A DNA stretch of 64,000 nucleotides from Anagrus nilaparvatae (Eukaryota > Arthropoda > Insecta > Hymenoptera > Mymaridae), in assembly GCA_022575985.1 (NCBI GenBank), contig JAKSXM010000007.1:56326501-56390500 (forward strand), read 5' to 3'. The position numbers and the translations under genes are program-made. This document shows, piece by piece, positions 50,581 through 63,162 of the stretch. Position 1 is the first letter of the stretch; every line of letters starts with the position of its first letter. Below the pieces are notes generated by a model. It searched no databases and was not told where the DNA came from. It worked only from the letters and a program-made list of their open reading frames with translations.

Positions 50581-53500
50581 ATCACTCGTGCTAGTGACAA
50601 CGTTAGTGCCGACACTTTTGCACCTTGGATACTTAAATTACTATTTCTCCAGCACCTAAACCACGTAAAAAAAAAATTATTTACATAAATTTTAATTTTC
50701 CGTAAACCATTTTTTCCTCAATAAATACACGCACTCCCAAGTGTGTACTAAAATCCAAAAAAAAAAAACAACAACAAAAGACGCAGAAAGAAAGAAAAAA
50801 ATTCATAATCAATAAATATAAGTTATACGTACTATAAATATACACATGGGAAATTATATTAAAAAGAAAAATTAGTTTGACTTGAACAAAAAAAAAAAGT
50901 ATTAAAAGAATAGCATACTTTTTTTTTTATTCGATGAAAGTCCATTTATTCGGATGAGCAATTTTAAAAAATGGTTACTACACTCTATTATATTGTTATG
51001 TACTATAAAAAAAAAGTTACTTATATGTAATCTTTTACTCGTTTTTCTTTATGGTACGACCTATTGTTCCAAAACGACATATAGTATCGATATAAAATCG
51101 CAAATTGAACATTTATAGATTATTTCTTAAAAAAAAAATTATTGTATTAAAAAAATAAAAAGAAAGAAACAAAATGTATTTTACATTCATATATGTAAAA
51201 AAAAAACAAATCTCACGGCAGCAGTACAGGAGAGTTAAAAAAATGTATATTCTGAGTGAATCCCGATAAGGCGCGTATAGTTCTCGCATCTTGGCGCATC
51301 GCTAATAAGCTCGGCACGCTAACTTCAAGAAAAAAAAGCGTTATCTTTCCTTCACATCCCATATAGTAGTAAGAAGTTAGATGGATTGCAAACGTATGTT
51401 TTTGACTACAAACACGTATAAATCGTTCCTTTTTAACTTGACTTGACTGAAAAGACATGAAAAAAAAATAAAAGGATGTTTATATTTATATGTACACCTT
51501 TTCTCTCTCTCTCTAACGTAACTTTGAAACTAATCAACCTTGAAAATTTAATGCTTTATTAATAATTTTTTGGTTACAAGAATTTTTATTTCCTATTTCC
51601 TGGACTAAATAATTAGAAAAATTATTTTTCCTTGTTAAAAGTATACATGCTTGTAATCTGTTTTTCCTAGGGAAAATAATTTAGTTATGTTAAGCATGTA
51701 TTTTCATTTTGTGGTTTTTTTAGTATCCCTCTTTTGATTTAAAATAAGAGAATGAGAAAGATAACCAAAATAATATAAAATTTTTATGTGTATATGTTAC
51801 TGGCAAAACTTGAAATTTTAAAAATATTTTGTGAAATCTTGGTTCAATGGAACTGATAAAAAATTAATTTTATCAAGTTTGACATTAGTCTAAAAAACTC
51901 GGAAGTGATTTTTTACTTATGAGAATTCAATATGCATAGTCTATTACTCAACATATTTCGAAATTTCAAAAAAAAAGAATGAATAAACTATAATAAATTT
52001 CAATTGAATCAGACACTAAATTTACAGACACTAAATTCAATTCATAAAAATTTCACAAAATCAAAAATAAAAACAAGCATTGCCAGTAAAATATACGTAT
52101 AAAATATTAAAAAACCGCATGTCAGTATGGTTTTTCTCTATCCAGAAGCTAATTGCTCTAAAACTCGTGTCTTGTAAATTTATATAACACTGTTGAAGAA
52201 GAAAATTAGAGAATTATGAAATAATATGATCATGTTATAAAAGATAAAAAACCCCGTTAAATTAGCATATTATAATTTAGGTATTATTAAATCAGAATAA
52301 AAAAAAAAAATTCCTTTTTTTATTACATTTTAATTCACTAGTTTTTTTTCATGTATCGATAATGTTAAAATTTTCTATATCGAACCGTTAATGTATAAGT
52401 AAGTTTAACCTTAAGGCTTTTTATATTATACATGTAATTATGTATTTTACAAGTCTTATATTATATGAACTTTGCAGTACTTAGATTTTTTTTTTTTAAT
52501 ACATCAAATTTAAAGTACAAGCTGTTTATCATTTCTTTTATTCATGTACTACGCTTTGAAATATTATAAAATCGCTTTTTTTTATTATTATTAAATTGAA
52601 TTATTATAGACTCATCTTTATATTACATTTGTACGTTTCTGTCGATTGATATCTTCATATGTTTTTGAAGAAGAATAAAAATTTTACTTGTACTAAGTAC
52701 ATTAACATATTAGTTGTGCAAAAAAATTTTTTAATGAAATTTTTTTTGTTGCAAATAACGGTCTTGTACGTTTGTGATAAGTATAGGAAGACATTGAGGT
52801 ATAGTCTGAGCGAAATTGTATGTTTCTCATAAGGATTAAATTTAAATCTTTTTATCAATTTTCATTTTAAAAACAATGTGACATTTGTACGTTTGAGCTT
52901 AACTAAAAATTTGACAGTTTTACTAGCTAAATGAAGAATCCAAAAACTTGTAACTAAGCTTCACTCGGACTAATTATATAATTTTATATCCATAGAAATA
53001 TTGATAATAATTTTGGATAAAAAAAAAATTTTTAACTATGCTTTTGGGTACTATAAAGTTATAGTTTTTTTTTTTTCAAAAAAATATATCTAAAAATTCT
53101 CTGGAGATAGAGACTTATATTATAGTAAGCTAACATATTATATATTAAACTTTTTTTTCATACAATAAACTATAGAATAATATGATAGCTTATGGGTTTC
53201 AGAGTATATAAATTTTATTTTATTTTTCTTAAAGAAAAACTAATTTTATATTTATTGATTTTTTATTTTTATGCTCATGGAATGTTTATACTGAATTGTG
53301 TTAGTTTTAGGTTATGTGTAACTATTTTGTAACTGTGATTCAATTTCTTTTAAATGTATTTCTTCTGAATTTAACACCAAATTTTACATCTGGGTGGATA
53401 AAAATATTATTTTAATTGACCCAAAATGTAAATAAAAGTATCAAAAAACATAAAAAATTAATTTTATCGATCATACTTAAAAAAATCATGCTCAATCATT

Positions 53501-54574
53501 ACAACAACAAATTTCTCTGTAGGATATGCTAAACATAAAAAAATAATTTTTATAAAAAACCGCATCCTTTAAAAAAAAATGATTAAATCTTTAAAAACTT
53601 ATTTTTTTTTACAAAACCACTAATAAAAATGAGCAATTCATTTCTCAATAAATTTTTAAGTGTAGGTATTTAAATCAATAATGAAATATGTAAAAAATTC
53701 TTAAATACATTCGAAAAACAGCTTATTTTAATGTGGTTTTTAAAATAATATTTTGTGGTTTTTATAAAAAATTTTTATTATATTTGTAATCACGCGTTTA
53801 AAAAATAATAATAAGTAATAAAATTTTGTTCTTACTTTTTATTATTTCATTTCTATAAATAGCAATGTTACATTTATTTTTATAATAAAACAATTTTTTT
53901 AACGAGTTCAATTTACTTTTAATTTTATTTATGTTTTATTACTTGAAAATAATTTTACAATAGTCTACGAATAATAGTTTACTAATTGGAAAAAAAATAA
54001 AAATTCCAATATTCAATTTTAACCAGGAAATTGAAAATTTAAAAAAGCAAAGAGTTAATTGCGATAAAAATTGTTTTATGATAAATTGCTTAGAAATCAA
54101 AAGTAATAAAATGTATTTTAAATAAGCCAAAATGATAAGTGTAGGAGAAGTAATTGAAAATAACGATTGTGCATTGTGAACTCAATTTGTAAGCTTTTGG
54201 TATTTCACGAAATTAAAGGATTCGCGAAAACAGAAAAAACTTTCAAGGGAGGAGAAAATTTCTATCAAATATTCTTTTTAGAAGACAGGGGGAGAAATTT
54301 TTTCAATAAGTAGAACAACAAATTGTAATACCACCATTCAGACTGCTTACAAAATACTTTATAAAAAATTGTATATTTTAATGACCCAACCACTAACTCT
54401 AAAGTTTACAATATCAGGCTAAAAAGTAGAACGAACCTTTTCTGGTTTACTTTAGGCTTTAGTGAGCATGACTGGAAAATTATAGTAATAACCCGTAAAA
54501 GAAAACTTCGGGGAATGGCCGAAAAAGTTGATAGCATGTTTAACTTTATCCCTAAATTCTTAGCCGATGTCACG
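50581..54574. other. Gene-free stretch of putative intron
   Basis: No exon is assigned. A GC-richer island at 51215-51320 on the minus strand follows an acceptor-like TTCTTGAAG and stays open for 38 codons, but it shows no PAN or other domain and I do not call it a gene. A TC microsatellite lies at about 51500-51513. Confidence 0.35.
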
Positions 54575-54760
54575 TTATATAGCCTGCAGAAATCATTTTA
54601 CTTGCGAGAAAAAATTTTAACCATTGAATAAAAATAATACTAAGCAAAAATATTGCTATTTTTAATTAATGAAATGAAAACTATGTTGCCACAATCTTTG
54701 TTTATCCCAAATTTAGAAAAAAATTTTTTCGCAAGTAATATGATTTCTAAAGATGTTATA
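54575..54760. mobile_element. Short MITE with TTATA...AGAAATCA.TTACTTGCGA ends
   Basis: The left block AGAAATCATTTTACTTGCGA and the right block TCGCAAGTAATATGATTTCT are inverted, each bounded outward by TTATA-like sequence, giving an element of about 186 bp. A related end (TCTCGCAAGTGAAATGTCTTCT) occurs at about 21660. It is non-coding. Confidence 0.6.
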
Positions 54761-57199
54761 AGGAATCCGATCAGAGTTTAATTTAGTTTAGAGTCTAACG
54801 TTTTTTCAAATTCGAATTTTGGAAAATGTGTTACATACTTGATTACCCCATGCATTTAGGTTGTGTTTACACAAATCGGTATTAAAATTATACAGGCATG
54901 TTTGATAGATTTGAAAATAATGGTAAACCAAAATTCTTAGGTTTATAAATTCTTAGGTAAATATTTTTGCCATTTTTTGATTTTCTGGCGAAAAACCCCA
55001 GCAACTTGATCGCAGGTAAAGCAAACTCCTAATTGGATCATTCTCAAGATCAAAAATTATTTATAATTTTTCGCCGTTGCTGGGAAAATTTGTCTTCGAT
55101 AGTCAAACAGTTGTAAAGAAATTAATGCTTTCAAGTCACTGACAAGAAAAAAAGATAACGTGAGAAATAATTATTTTTCTCAAATTGATTACGTTAGAAA
55201 ATATTCTCTTTTTAGATTAAATGAAAGCAACGTAATTAGACTATGTGACTTTATTTTTATATCTATTTATACGATAAATAGGATAATAGTTATTTATAAT
55301 AATTTTTCACAACTGAAAAATTTAAATAAGTATCTCACATTTTACATTGTTTTATCATGAGTGATTAATCACGTTGTGTGACATTTATAACGATTTGAAA
55401 TAGTCAAAGAAAGAAAACAAAAAATTAATCATAGTATTTAAAATTTCCATGACAATCTTTTTATCAAAACTTGGTTTCTTATATAAAAAAAAATATATTT
55501 TCACATGGTTTACATTAAATGATTAAAAAATTAGGTTAAAAAAAAAATAAATAAATAATCATAAAATAGTAACTATAGAAGATAATATTATAACACGAAA
55601 ATGAAATGAAAAATTTTTTTATATGTACTTAAAAATATCGTATAACATAAGTTGACATGTTTGATCACGTATTTTTTATATATATTTAAATCGTGATTTC
55701 ATTAATAGGCACGTGGACTTGTTGAATATAAGTATATTTTTTTTAAGAGTTTTATATTCCTCTTTAGGGCCTGGAAACGGTACTACAAATATTATACCCG
55801 CGCGATATAATTACACGCTAACGGCGAATAGTATAGATTTTTAAAAGATTTTAGTTTGCGTTAAGACCGGATGATCACGCGATTTATATATGTTATAGTA
55901 TAAATCGATGCCGGAAGACTAAAAAGGAACATTTTTTTCGCCTATTTTACACGTGGATCATTTTTAATTTTATATATATATCGTGCAAATTCTTGCGTCC
56001 GGTCACGCGGGTTAATAAAAAAAACCTAACCTCCCTTTTATTTTAACGGTTAAAAAAAAGAAAAACTAAATAAAGCGACAAATCAAATATTAAAATTATA
56101 TAGTAGGATATTTAGAAAATACTAAATGATACATAATTTATAAAATAGGAAATAAAAAAATAGTCATGTATTACTGATGAAACAAATGGCGTTACAAGTC
56201 GAGTTAACTTTTCTCGTGAATCATTTTCCCGCTCCGATATCTCTGTCCCTTAAAGCTATATTCTCTTTCTAAAGTATATATGAGATTACAAGTTCCGCGT
56301 ATACGAATAACATGTATTACGAATATATTCATCCTAACTGTTTGTTTATGTCTTTCATTTTTCTTATTATATTTTTCTAGCTTATAGGTTATGTTATAAC
56401 GCGTGAACTCTTTTGATTATATCGATTATTTCATTTTGTTTTTCTTTAGAAATATATACCCCTTGTCTTCTATAATAAGCTTAATTTAACGTATCAATTT
56501 TTCTTTCTCATTTTAAATATACAAATTAATCAATTTTTTACTTTATTAGTTTATTTATTTCGTGATTTCCGCATAGTTCGCACGTTAAGCAAGGCGTGAG
56601 ATTCTTCTTTAAATTTATACATGTATAGAGATAGAGAAAATTGAGTGAGGATTTTTGGCGCCTCTGGGTAAATTATATATATATATATTTTAAATGTATT
56701 TATGTATTTACTTGAGTAAGTTTGTCAAAAGAGAAAAGGATAGATATATAGAAACTTGGCAAGCTTTCAAACGAAATTTTCCTAACCTATACATGTATAA
56801 CAATTTCATTCAAAGAGATTTTCTCCTTTATATATATATGAGAATTTTTAAAGGTGTCTACGACTTGTTAAAATATAAATTATTATATCAATTTTCTTAT
56901 TATATTATAATAAAGAAGATAGGAATTGTTAGTAAAGTTATAAATTCTACATAACCTACAAAATTTTTCGATAAGGTTAATTCAATTAATTTTTCATATT
57001 GAAATACTTCATTTTGTTTTCATCTTGTTATGACAAAAAGAATTTTTTTTAAGTGCTTAAAATTTTCTTTCACTGTTAATAAAAAAGAAATCATGTTACA
57101 TTAAATTTTTCATTGTTTAATAAATAGATTTGGGAGTTTGGGATCCTTGTTAACTATTGATGGGTACTAAATAGTTCCTTTTTTAACCAAGGGAGCAAA

Positions 57200-57255
57200 A
57201 AAAAATGGCCCAGATCGCATGTTAGTTACCGAAAATGCAATCTGGGACATTCTTT
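57200..57255 (+). repeat. Third copy of the repeat core found at 1519-1880
   Basis: ATGGCCCAGATCGCATGTTA followed by GTTACCGAAAATGCAATCTGGGACATTC aligns with both units at the start of the window, including the internal partial palindrome. Confidence 0.6.
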
Positions 57256-59738
57256 TCTTGTCTCCATGATCCATAATTTCAGAAAACGCGTTTTTCTATT
57301 ACGCCGCTGTTTTAATTTTTAAATATTTTCAACAAACCAATTATTTTCTATCAAAACAGTGTCTTCTCTAAGTTTTTCTAAGGGAAAGTCAATACATTTA
57401 AAAAAATTCCTGGTATGAAAAATCATTTACATTTCAAATGGCAGAAATAGTAGACTTGTCTGATCAAGTCCTTTTTTAAATTTGGGTCTCTTTTAACAGT
57501 AAAAAATGCTCTGTCCTAGTAATAAAAATTGTTATAACGAATATTAATTAAATTAGCTTATTTGTATTGCATTCATTAATCTGTCAGTAAGTAGGCTAAA
57601 TTTCTACCTATTTCCATCCCATCAATGACACAGTCATAAGATCCTAACATTCAACTGTCTCTCAAGAATTATTGAGTTCATCTTGTGTCATCAATGTTCC
57701 CTTTGTACTAGTAATAAATTATTGTTTTTTTTAGGTTATGTACATTTTTTCTTCTCCGTTACTAATAATTTAATTTATTTAAAAACTAGAAATAAATAAA
57801 TAAAATAAATATATCTTATAGATAAAAAATAATGTTTACATATATAAAAAAGTTTTTATTTATTAATCAAGATAATAAACAACGAAAATAATAGAAATTT
57901 AAATTTTCAAAGAGTTAATTATATGTACACCTATATTTTAATAGCTTTAATCATTTTAAAACACACAAAACTATAACAATACTATCAGCTTCAAAGTAAA
58001 TATCAACAAAAAATGTAATTTACTTTACATATATGGATAAATCTCATAAATTTTTGAAAAATATTTATTTGAGAGATTTTTAGATTTTTTTAGGGTACGT
58101 GTACACTTATGAATAAATAAAAAAGAAGATTTAAAATTTTTTTTTAGGTTATATACCACTTTAACTATTATTATTATTATTACTACTACAAGTTTAAAAC
58201 TGCTTTAGTCTGACAAATTTATCTTCCTCTCTTGTGAAAATGTGTCCGGATGAACCATGTCCGTTTTTTTTTCTATGTATGTGTGTGTATAAAGTATACG
58301 AATTTTCAGCCTCCCGGAAAACGTCCTTTCGAGTGCCTCGTATAATTTGTTATATACGTTCATGTACATTCATCAAAAAATAAAAAAAAAAGATAAAGAG
58401 AATTACATATATACGTGTTTACAATTTTCAACATTTTTATATATTTTTTTTTTTTTTCGTTTCTATCAATTTTTATCAATATATATGTAGGTATGAGTAT
58501 AAAAAAAAGTAATAAGTCAATATTCAAGAGAAAAATTCACAAAAAAACAATTGTCCAACAATTGTCTATAAAACATATAGTACTATAAAGTTTTTTGCAT
58601 ATATGTGTGTGTGTGGAATTGATTGATGAATGAGTATTAGATAATTTAAAAAAAATTTTTTTTTTTTTTATTTATTTTATTTTTTTGTACATCAAAGCTA
58701 ACCTTTTATATATATTTAACAAATATTTGAGCAAATAAATGAACGGATGATTGTTTAAATTAAAAATATTCATATCTGCGTTTAATTTTTTTTTTTTTAT
58801 TCTCTTTAGCCTTTTTTTTTTTGATTTGTTGAATTTATTATTTATGTATATTAGGATGGTGGTTATTTGAATGAAAATATTTTTTTGGCTTTGTGGTTGG
58901 CAGAATTTTTGGTAATTTAATTAAAATTACTTAGATTTTGACAAGGTGGTTAATTTGAGAGTAATCATTTAATAATTTTTTGAATTAATAAAAAGATTAA
59001 TTTATTATTAACATATTTTTTAAATAAGCACCATCTTAATATACAGAATTATAACGAATAAAAAAATATTTACGAAAATTTTAAATACATTTTTTTAGTC
59101 ATTTTCGTACTCACAAGAGAATTTCAAAAATATGTACGTATTTATTAATTAAGTTATAAAAAATTAATAATACGAAAATTCTGTCTTTTATTACTATTTA
59201 ATAACTTTCACAAAATTTTTTCTGTGTATTTCTGTAAAAAAAAAGATGATGTAATTTAAATTTTATCTTTTAAAATTATTCCATTGTTAATTAACTTCAT
59301 CATTTTAGATTACCTTTATTGTCGAAATACTAAATTAGAATTTTGAATTAATAATGTATATGGGTTATTCTATTAATTTTTGCTTGGGAGATAAAAGTCC
59401 TAAATTACGCTAGGTTTAAATTTTGCCTTAATTTTTAATTTTCAAAATTTTTAAAGCATTTTTCTTGAATATTTAAAAGTATTTTTAAAATACTTTTCCA
59501 AGAGTATCATCTAAAAATTTTTAAAAATAAAATTCCGCTCTGTAAAAATGAAATGGACTCTCCCATATAAAATTTTCTTACTTATTTTAAATATCAAATT
59601 ATACACAAGTATTAAAATAATAGAAAAACTTATCAAAAATATTTTTATTACTTATTTATCATTTACAAATGAAAATAATCGTGTTTTCAATAAAACAATA
59701 ACATAACACATAGAAACATTTTATCTATTTCTTGTTTA

Positions 59739-59750
59739 ATATAAATAGAT
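59739..59750 (+). promoter_or_regulatory. Possible TATA box of the F-box gene
   Basis: TAATATAAATAG lies about 70 bases upstream of the ATG at 59821. In such AT-rich DNA a TATA-like motif is weak evidence. Confidence 0.2.
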
Positions 59751-59820
59751 GACAAAGCTAAATTTAAAACCTCAAAAATAAAAGTTTCTCAGTTCCCTAA
59801 AAACATTTACAAACGAAAGA

Positions 59821-61506
59821 ATGAATTTTATAAAAATATTTTTAATAATTTGCTTATCAATATTAAATAAAAATTTAGTAATGTCAAATCCAACAGAACC
59901 CAACGTTAACAAAGTATTAAACGTTATATTGAAGTACTTAAATACCAAAGATTTGTGTAGATCTGCTGCAGTTTGCAAGTAAGTGTTATACTCATTAATT
60001 TATTCACGCAAAAAAAAGAATAGTAAAATTTACCTAAACCAATTTAGTAAACACAAATTAATAAATATTGGTACATATAACCAAAAAACTAGTAAATTTT
60101 ACTAAAAATTTATATTGACTTTTAACGACAATAAGTTTAGTAAACAAAATCGTTATTTTGGTTATAGTTACTAATTTTTTATATGCGTGTTGATAAACGT
60201 CTAAATTAATTAATTTTAAATAATTAGATCATGGGAAAATGAAGTTAAAGAAGAATTTAAAAAACGTACGATTCAGTCGATACCAATTGAAGCAGTTAAT
60301 GATTTTCATAATTTAGAACCTTATGTTAATAGAGATAGTAATAATGAACAAGTTGTTGTTAATGAAAATAATGCTAAATATTTACAATCAAAACACGTTA
60401 GTGATGGTTTGAGGAATTTACCCTATCATACGTTTATATTTTATGATGATAAGTTTCCAAATTATGTGGAAGCTGCTGATTCAAGTAAGTTTTTGCATAA
60501 ATTTCTAATGAAAACATGATTTTTAGAATAAATTTTTGAATTTAAGATAAACTAAATCATTTGTGATAACATTTTGCTTTCAAAAATTGAGCCTTGAAAT
60601 CATTTTTACCTGGGACACTTATAAATTTTATTCTCATAAATTATTAAATTTCAGTATTAAATCGTTACTCTTTTGAACTACAATTATCAAGCTTATCAAT
60701 AATCGAGGTATTAGGTCTAAGCATTAACGATAAAGAAGTGAAATCAGAAAACAACCAAGCTTTAGGTATTTTTATACCATCAACACCATCGATAAACGTT
60801 AACATTTATTGTCCGGAATACCGAAGTTTAATAAATGCAGTTGACAATCCAAATTTACCAAAATTTATACTCAAAAAATTAAACCCAAATGAAAATTCAA
60901 ATGAACATCATTGTTTCATAATGTTTAATTTGATGATGCCATATGAGGAAGATGACAATGAAAAATTACTTTCATCAGCAAGAAATATCGTTGATGAAAT
61001 AAAAAGCAGTTATCAGCCTGGAACATTCACGATTTGGGGTGCTAATGTAAATTCAATAAGAACAACTGGTTGTGATGCATTTTCTGATGTTGAGACTTGT
61101 TGGTTTGGTATGAAATTGTCTGGTCAGTTATTAAAAACGTATTCGATAGCGATTGATGTCAATTTAAGTAAATCAGAAATTTCTGAAAAATTAAAAAATT
61201 TTAAATCTAGTATAGAATTTAAGAAAAATACTATTGCCTTTGCGTTGGTTCCAACTAACGAGGAAGAAACTTTTGATGAAAGATTGTCGAAAACTGAAGT
61301 TTTTAGAAATATATTTAAAAATATTAATTTAAGTAGTATTTACAACACTGACAAATTATCACTGTTTTCTACTCCAGGTAAAAATTTCATAACTCAATAA
61401 TTCTTAAGTAATTTTAATTAAATTTAAAAATTTTACAGATATCGACTCAACATACGAATTCGAAAATCACGTTGCCTACTTGGTAATAACTCACGATAAC
61501 GTATAA
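59821..61506 (+). CDS. F-box protein resembling FBXO22, four exons, about 401 residues
   Basis: Exons 59821-59978, 60228-60484, 60655-61377 and 61439-61506 join through GT-AG introns with matching phases to give 402 codons with the stop. Residues about 29-65 (NKVLNVILKYLNTKDLCRSA, then AVCKSWENEV) form a clear F-box, the SKP1-binding module of SCF ubiquitin ligases. The rest, about 100-401, has the length and feel of the FIST-type region of FBXO22 (about 400 residues in other animals); this resemblance is from memory and needs a profile search. The ATG used here adds a hydrophobic leader (FIKIFLIICLSIL) that could be a signal peptide or a mis-chosen start; an in-frame methionine at residue 21 would remove it. 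Intron 1 holds a dispersed repeat (60005-60189). The gene probably lies inside the long 5' intron of the opposite-strand ZP gene. A poly-A-like AATAAA occurs just past the stop. Confidence 0.8.
60005..60189 (-). repeat. Dispersed MITE-like repeat (copy 2) in intron 1 of the F-box gene
   Basis: Bounded by CACGCA and TGCGTG, it matches 20117-20338 in the opposite orientation. It makes up most of the 249-bp intron, so the intron may have been enlarged by it. Confidence 0.65.
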
Positions 61507-62032
61507 AAGATTTAATAAATAATTACTTGAGCAGCAGCGATATTTTGTTTATGAAGAAAGCAAGAATAATTACTGCTTCTAAAAAAACACTCGAGTTATA
61601 TAATTTTTAATGTTAAACATAAATTACTAAGTTTTTATATTTTTTGTTACATATGAAATAACGCAGTTTGAAAAAAAACATTAATAAACTTTACACATGC
61701 ACATCTTAAGCGAATTCCAAGGTAAATTCCAAACATACATCATATGTTCTATCAAATATATTACTTCAAACATTGTACATACAAGGAAAGCATAATGTGT
61801 AACCATAATGTGAATTTAACACTGTTGGTTACTGTTTTTTAGACTAACCAAAAAAATAATTTGTACTATTTTTTTATATTTTGTTGAATTTACGATTGTT
61901 GGATTGAATTTTTGTACTTATTGTAAATAAATTTTATCATTTAGTAGATATTATAGGATGCTAAAAGTGAAAAATGAATAAATAAAAATTTAACTTTTTG
62001 AAAAAATTGCTAAAAATTTTTTTAGTTTTCTG
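61507..62032. other. 3' flank of the F-box gene
   Basis: Probably includes the 3' untranslated region; AATAAATAATT lies about 15 bases after the stop codon and AATAAA-like motifs recur at about 61927. Nothing else is seen. Confidence 0.4.
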
Positions 62033-62229
62033 ACTAGAGGTGCACGAGACAAGACGAGACTGAGATTTTGTTAACCTATGATTGGTCACGTCTCAGTCTA
62101 AATTTTTTATTTATTTATTTCGAGATTTTTTGAGAGTCTCGAAGCAAAATTCTCGTATGGTTTTCATCTCTAAAAATTAATATCCTATGGCCTCATCTAG
62201 GCCTCGTCTCAAAGTCTCTTGCAGTTCTA
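62033..62229. mobile_element. 197-bp non-autonomous hAT-like MITE
   Basis: The left end TAGAGGTGCACGAGAC and the right end GTCTCTTGCAGTTCTA are inverted with few mismatches. The GAGACTGAGA/TCTCAAAGTCTC and GAGAC/GTCTC blocks continue inside. The flanks GTTTTCTG (62025-62032) and GTTTTCTC (62230-62237) match at 7 of 8 positions. TAGAGGTGCA-type ends and an 8-bp duplication fit hAT elements. Its ends differ from the autonomous hAT at 9905, so it belongs to a different hAT family. Confidence 0.7.
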
Positions 62230-62237
62230 GTTTTCTC

Positions 62238-63089
62238 TGTTTGAACGTACCACCAAAAACTACAAAACCCTAAATTAATTCTTAGTGACCCCATAACCAA
62301 TGCCAACACTAAATATTAACTAAAAATAAAATGACTTTATAAAAAACGTCGAATTTAATTTTACATCCATGTGACTATTAATTTACAAAAAAAAAGGAAA
62401 GAAAAGAAAAAATAACAAATTCACACGGAAGAAAGTATATATATTCCAAGTATCTCATTAAATAAAGCTCTCTTCATAATACATAAAATAACAGTGAATT
62501 TCTTGTCTCTCTCAAGTGCGATTATATTGCATTATTGTAATTGATAGTATATATATGCCTTTTTTAAAAACAATGAATTGATCTATAGAATTATAGATAT
62601 CTATCAGACGTTTTTTTTTCTCCTTTTTTTTTACCTATATATAGACATTGATATCGCTTAGTAAACGTGTGTGTGTGGAAAGAGTCTTTTCGTGCATCAT
62701 GTGAGAATGGTTAAATAATGCAGTGTTCTTAATAACTGTTGATTACTAGCTCGTTAAATCAACGGTAAAAATTTACTACTACTAAAAAATACACCTTGAT
62801 TAAGATCATTTTATTACTATAAGTGTAGGTGAAGGTATGCTCTCGTTATGTCATCATATCTAGCGTGTTAAATTGATGATAAAAAAAGTTAACTTACTTT
62901 TTTTTAACTTTTCTCATCCCACGCAAAAAAAAATTTTTTTAAATACCGTAACAATTCATTCACCCTCCTAATTTAATTAAAAAGAAGAAGTTATAAATAG
63001 AATTTAATAATTTTTTTTTTTTCACGGAAGATTCACGCGAAATATTACTTTATATAAAAAAATAAAATATAAAACTATAATATACTGAC
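62238..63089. other. Gene-free stretch downstream of the probable ZP gene exon 1
   Basis: AT-rich DNA; if the exon at 63090 is correct, this is the start of intron 1 on the minus strand. No other feature is supported. Confidence 0.4.
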
Positions 63090-63162
63090 CAAAGGAAGTT
63101 ATAGTAAGCGAAACAGCTGCCCAGGCGCAAATACCGTTCCCATAGAATTTTAATGCACGCAT
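63090..63162 (-). CDS. Probable first coding exon (signal peptide) of the PAN/ZP gene
   Basis: On the minus strand an ATG at 63162 opens 24 codons and one base, reading MRALKFYGNG then ICAWAAVSLTITSF, followed by a good donor site G|GTCAGT. The charged start and hydrophobic core are a classic signal peptide, which a ZP protein needs. The exon is much richer in G and C than its surroundings, as if under constraint. It ends in phase 1 whereas the PAN exon at 34507 starts in phase 2, so at least one exon must lie between. Assignment to the ZP gene is inferred from strand, position and signal peptide; it could belong to another gene. Confidence 0.5.

Larger units (their letters stand above)
54761..59820. 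other. Gene-free stretch before the F-box gene
   Basis: No exon or RNA gene can be supported on either strand. It includes a diverged copy of the 1519-1880 repeat core at 57200-57255 and AT-rich simple sequence. The CpG-richer patch at 55780-55910 has no open frame of note. Confidence 0.4.

Noticed and set aside
51213..51458. GC-richer minus-strand open frame considered as the missing PAN exon
   Set aside because: It has no PAN cysteine pattern and its end does not give the required phase 2 donor.
59772..59978. Minus-strand open frame over F-box exon 1
   Set aside because: It is antisense to a well-supported F-box exon.
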